NCBI GenBank assembly: GCA_028715095.1
Contig: JAQUSM010000074.1
Coordinates: 1-5,923 of the forward strand
Reading direction: 5' to 3'
DNA length: 5,923 bases
From: Candidatus Omnitrophota bacterium
GTDB taxonomy: Bacteria > Omnitrophota > Gorgyraeia > Gygaellales > Profunditerraquicolaceae
A program made the position numbers and the translations under genes. The notes under the pieces were generated by a model. It did no database searches. It was not told the DNA's origin and saw only the letters and a list, made by a program, of their open reading frames with translations. Shown here in pieces: positions 4,603 to 5,923 of this stretch. Within the stretch, counting starts at the first letter, position 1. Each line of letters begins with the position of its first letter.

Positions 4603-5923
4603 ATGATTAATATCATTAAGCTTTCGAAAAATTACGGGCCCAAAGTTCTTTTTGAAGATATCTCTCTCAATATAAACCAGGGGGAGAAGATCGGGCTTAT
4701 CGGTCCCAATGGCACAGGCAAGAGTACGTTATTTTCCCTGATTTTACAGGAAACTGAGCCGTCCAGCGGTGAAGTGAGGGTGAATAAAGGGGTGCATATC
4801 GGTTATCTTCCTCAGGAAGCGAGTTTTAAATCCGAGCACACTGTGCTTGCGGAGTTAATTGAGGGCGATGAAAGGATCATGCGCCTTAAGGAAGAAAAAG
4901 AGAAACTTGAGTCTAAAAATGAAGCCGGCTCAAAACGTTACGGCGATATTTTGCATGAATTGGAAACGCTGGGTTTCTTTGAGCTGGAACATAAGGCAAA
5001 GAAGATTCTTTCGGGATTAGGTTTTAAAGAAAGGGATTTCAGCCGTCCCATAAATCAAATGAGCGGAGGCTGGCAGATGCGCGCTCTCTTAGGCAAGCTG
5101 CTTACTTATCATTATGATTTGTTGCTGCTTGATGAACCGACTAACTACTTAGACTTAAACGCGGCATTATGGCTCAAGGATTATTTAGCTGATTTTCAAG
5201 GGACCTTTATCATGATATCCCATGATAAAGCATTCCTGACGGATGTTACCAATTACACGTTTATCCTGGAAAATGGTTCAATTTCGAAAGTGCATGGTAA
5301 TTATGAGCATTATGAAGAGATAAAAGCGCAGAAGCGCATCCATCTGATTAAGCAATTTAAAGAACAGGATAAAAAAATAAGACAGCTGGATCAGTTTGTG
5401 GCCAGGTTTCATGCCCAGCCGAATAAGGCGGCCTCTGTGCGCGCTAAGCGCAGGGTTTTAGAAAGAATGGAAGAGGAGAAAGTTGTTGTCCCGCCTGATC
5501 CGCGTGAAAGTATCGGTAATTTTTCTTTTCCGCAGACCCGCAAGAGCGGGCACCGTGTGATTAGCCTGGAAGGGGTTTCTAAGGCTTACGGAGATATTCA
5601 AGTGTATGATGGGTTAGATTTCGAAATAACCCAGGGGGAAAAGGCGGTCCTGGCCGGAGAAAACGGCGCGGGCAAATCCACGCTTTTAAAAATGCTGGCA
5701 GGGATTGTCAGCATAGATAAAGGTAACAGGGTTATCGGGCATAATGTGGATATCGGTTATTTTTCACAGACGCGCACAGATGTTTTAAATATTGAAAATA
5801 CCGTTTTGCAGGAGGCTTATTCAGCTGCTCCGGGTTATATGGCGGAAGAGACCATCAGGACTATTCTCGGGGCATTTTTATTTACAGGTGATGACGCTGA
5901 GAAAAAAGTTAAGGTGCTCTCCG
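4603..5923 (+). CDS. ABC-F family ATPase, 3' end cut by the window
   Basis: 440 codons of an uninterrupted frame that continues past the window end. It encodes a soluble twin-ATPase ABC-F protein with no membrane segment. Such proteins bind the ribosomal E site and modulate translation or relieve stalled ribosomes. The first ATPase domain has Walker A GPNGTGKST (34-42), a charged arm-like helical insert (about 80-130), signature MSGGW (153-157), Walker B with DEPTNYLD (177-184; usually NHLD) and the switch His207 in SHDKAFL. The basic, helical inter-domain linker (about 235-310, including NKAASVRAKRRVLERM at 274-289) is the part that contacts P-site tRNA in the family. The second domain has Walker A GENGAGKST (352-360) and stops just before its LSGGE signature. 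The start ATG lies 10 bases after recR and opens directly into the first ATPase strand, but no Shine-Dalgarno is seen. The subfamily (Uup-like, Ettan-like or other) cannot be fixed. Resistance is not implied. Confidence 0.93.
   Translation, partial: MINIIKLSKNYGPKVLFEDISLNINQGEKIGLIGPNGTGKSTLFSLILQETEPSSGEVRVNKGVHIGYLPQEASFKSEHTVLAELIEGDERIMRLKEEKEKLESKNEAGSKRYGDILHELETLGFFELEHKAKKILSGLGFKERDFSRPINQMSGGWQMRALLGKLLTYHYDLLLLDEPTNYLDLNAALWLKDYLADFQGTFIMISHDKAFLTDVTNYTFILENGSISKVHGNYEHYEEIKAQKRIHLIKQFKEQDKKIRQLDQFVARFHAQPNKAASVRAKRRVLERMEEEKVVVPPDPRESIGNFSFPQTRKSGHRVISLEGVSKAYGDIQVYDGLDFEITQGEKAVLAGENGAGKSTLLKMLAGIVSIDKGNRVIGHNVDIGYFSQTRTDVLNIENTVLQEAYSAAPGYMAEETIRTILGAFLFTGDDAEKKVKVLS

Noticed and set aside
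4603..5923. Antibiotic-resistance ABC-F gene
   Set aside because: The twin-ATPase layout and linker fit housekeeping ABC-F proteins, it lies in a replication/repair operon outside the mobile part, and nothing specific to resistance subgroups is visible.
1..5923. CRISPR array, insertion sequence or toxin-antitoxin pair
   Set aside because: No regularly spaced repeats, transposase or toxin-like small gene was found; the two XRE proteins face each other across an operator rather than sitting beside a toxin.

Overview
The window looks like bacterial chromosome. A small integrase-type mobile element, or the integration end of a larger one, sits directly upstream of a housekeeping replication and repair operon. 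The lineage cannot be fixed from this sequence. Moderate AT-richness, a dnaX-recR pair without the usual ybaB/ebfC gene between them, and a stand-alone NIL-domain gene in front suggest an uncultured Gram-negative-type lineage. Omnitrophota is one possibility, held at low confidence.

Left part (1-2063) is the mobile-element control and integration module. A leftward XRE-family repressor-like gene (6-422) is divided from a rightward series by a 146-bp control region (423-568). That region holds two divergent sigma70-type promoters, a perfect 17-bp palindrome on the rightward -10 box, and a degenerate copy on the leftward -35 box. The rightward genes are packed end to end: a Cro-sized XRE protein (569-781), a 58-residue HTH excisionase-like protein (792-968) and a tyrosine recombinase (969-2063). 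The arrangement resembles the repressor/Cro switch of temperate phages and the ImmR-type switch of integrative conjugative elements. The repressor's stop codon overlaps a further ATG at the left edge, so that operon probably continues outside the window.

The junction (2064-2184) has no gene. It holds a candidate promoter that begins in the last codons of the integrase gene. It also holds a 7-bp inverted repeat 76 bp across, whose right side looks like the 3' end of a tRNA-Ser, plus shorter repeats. This is the best candidate for the attachment-site scar, though it could instead be a structured leader of the downstream operon.

Right part (2185-5923) is the host operon: a NIL-domain small protein, dnaX (clamp-loader tau subunit), recR (recombination mediator) and an ABC-F ATPase cut by the window end. 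Gaps are short: 15 bp, a 1-bp TAATG overlap, then 10 bp, which suggests co-transcription. No wholly new system is evident. The points of most interest are the compact regulatory switch with a probably leaderless repressor mRNA, the tRNA-Ser-like junction, a substituted active-site position in the integrase, and a possible slippage site in dnaX.
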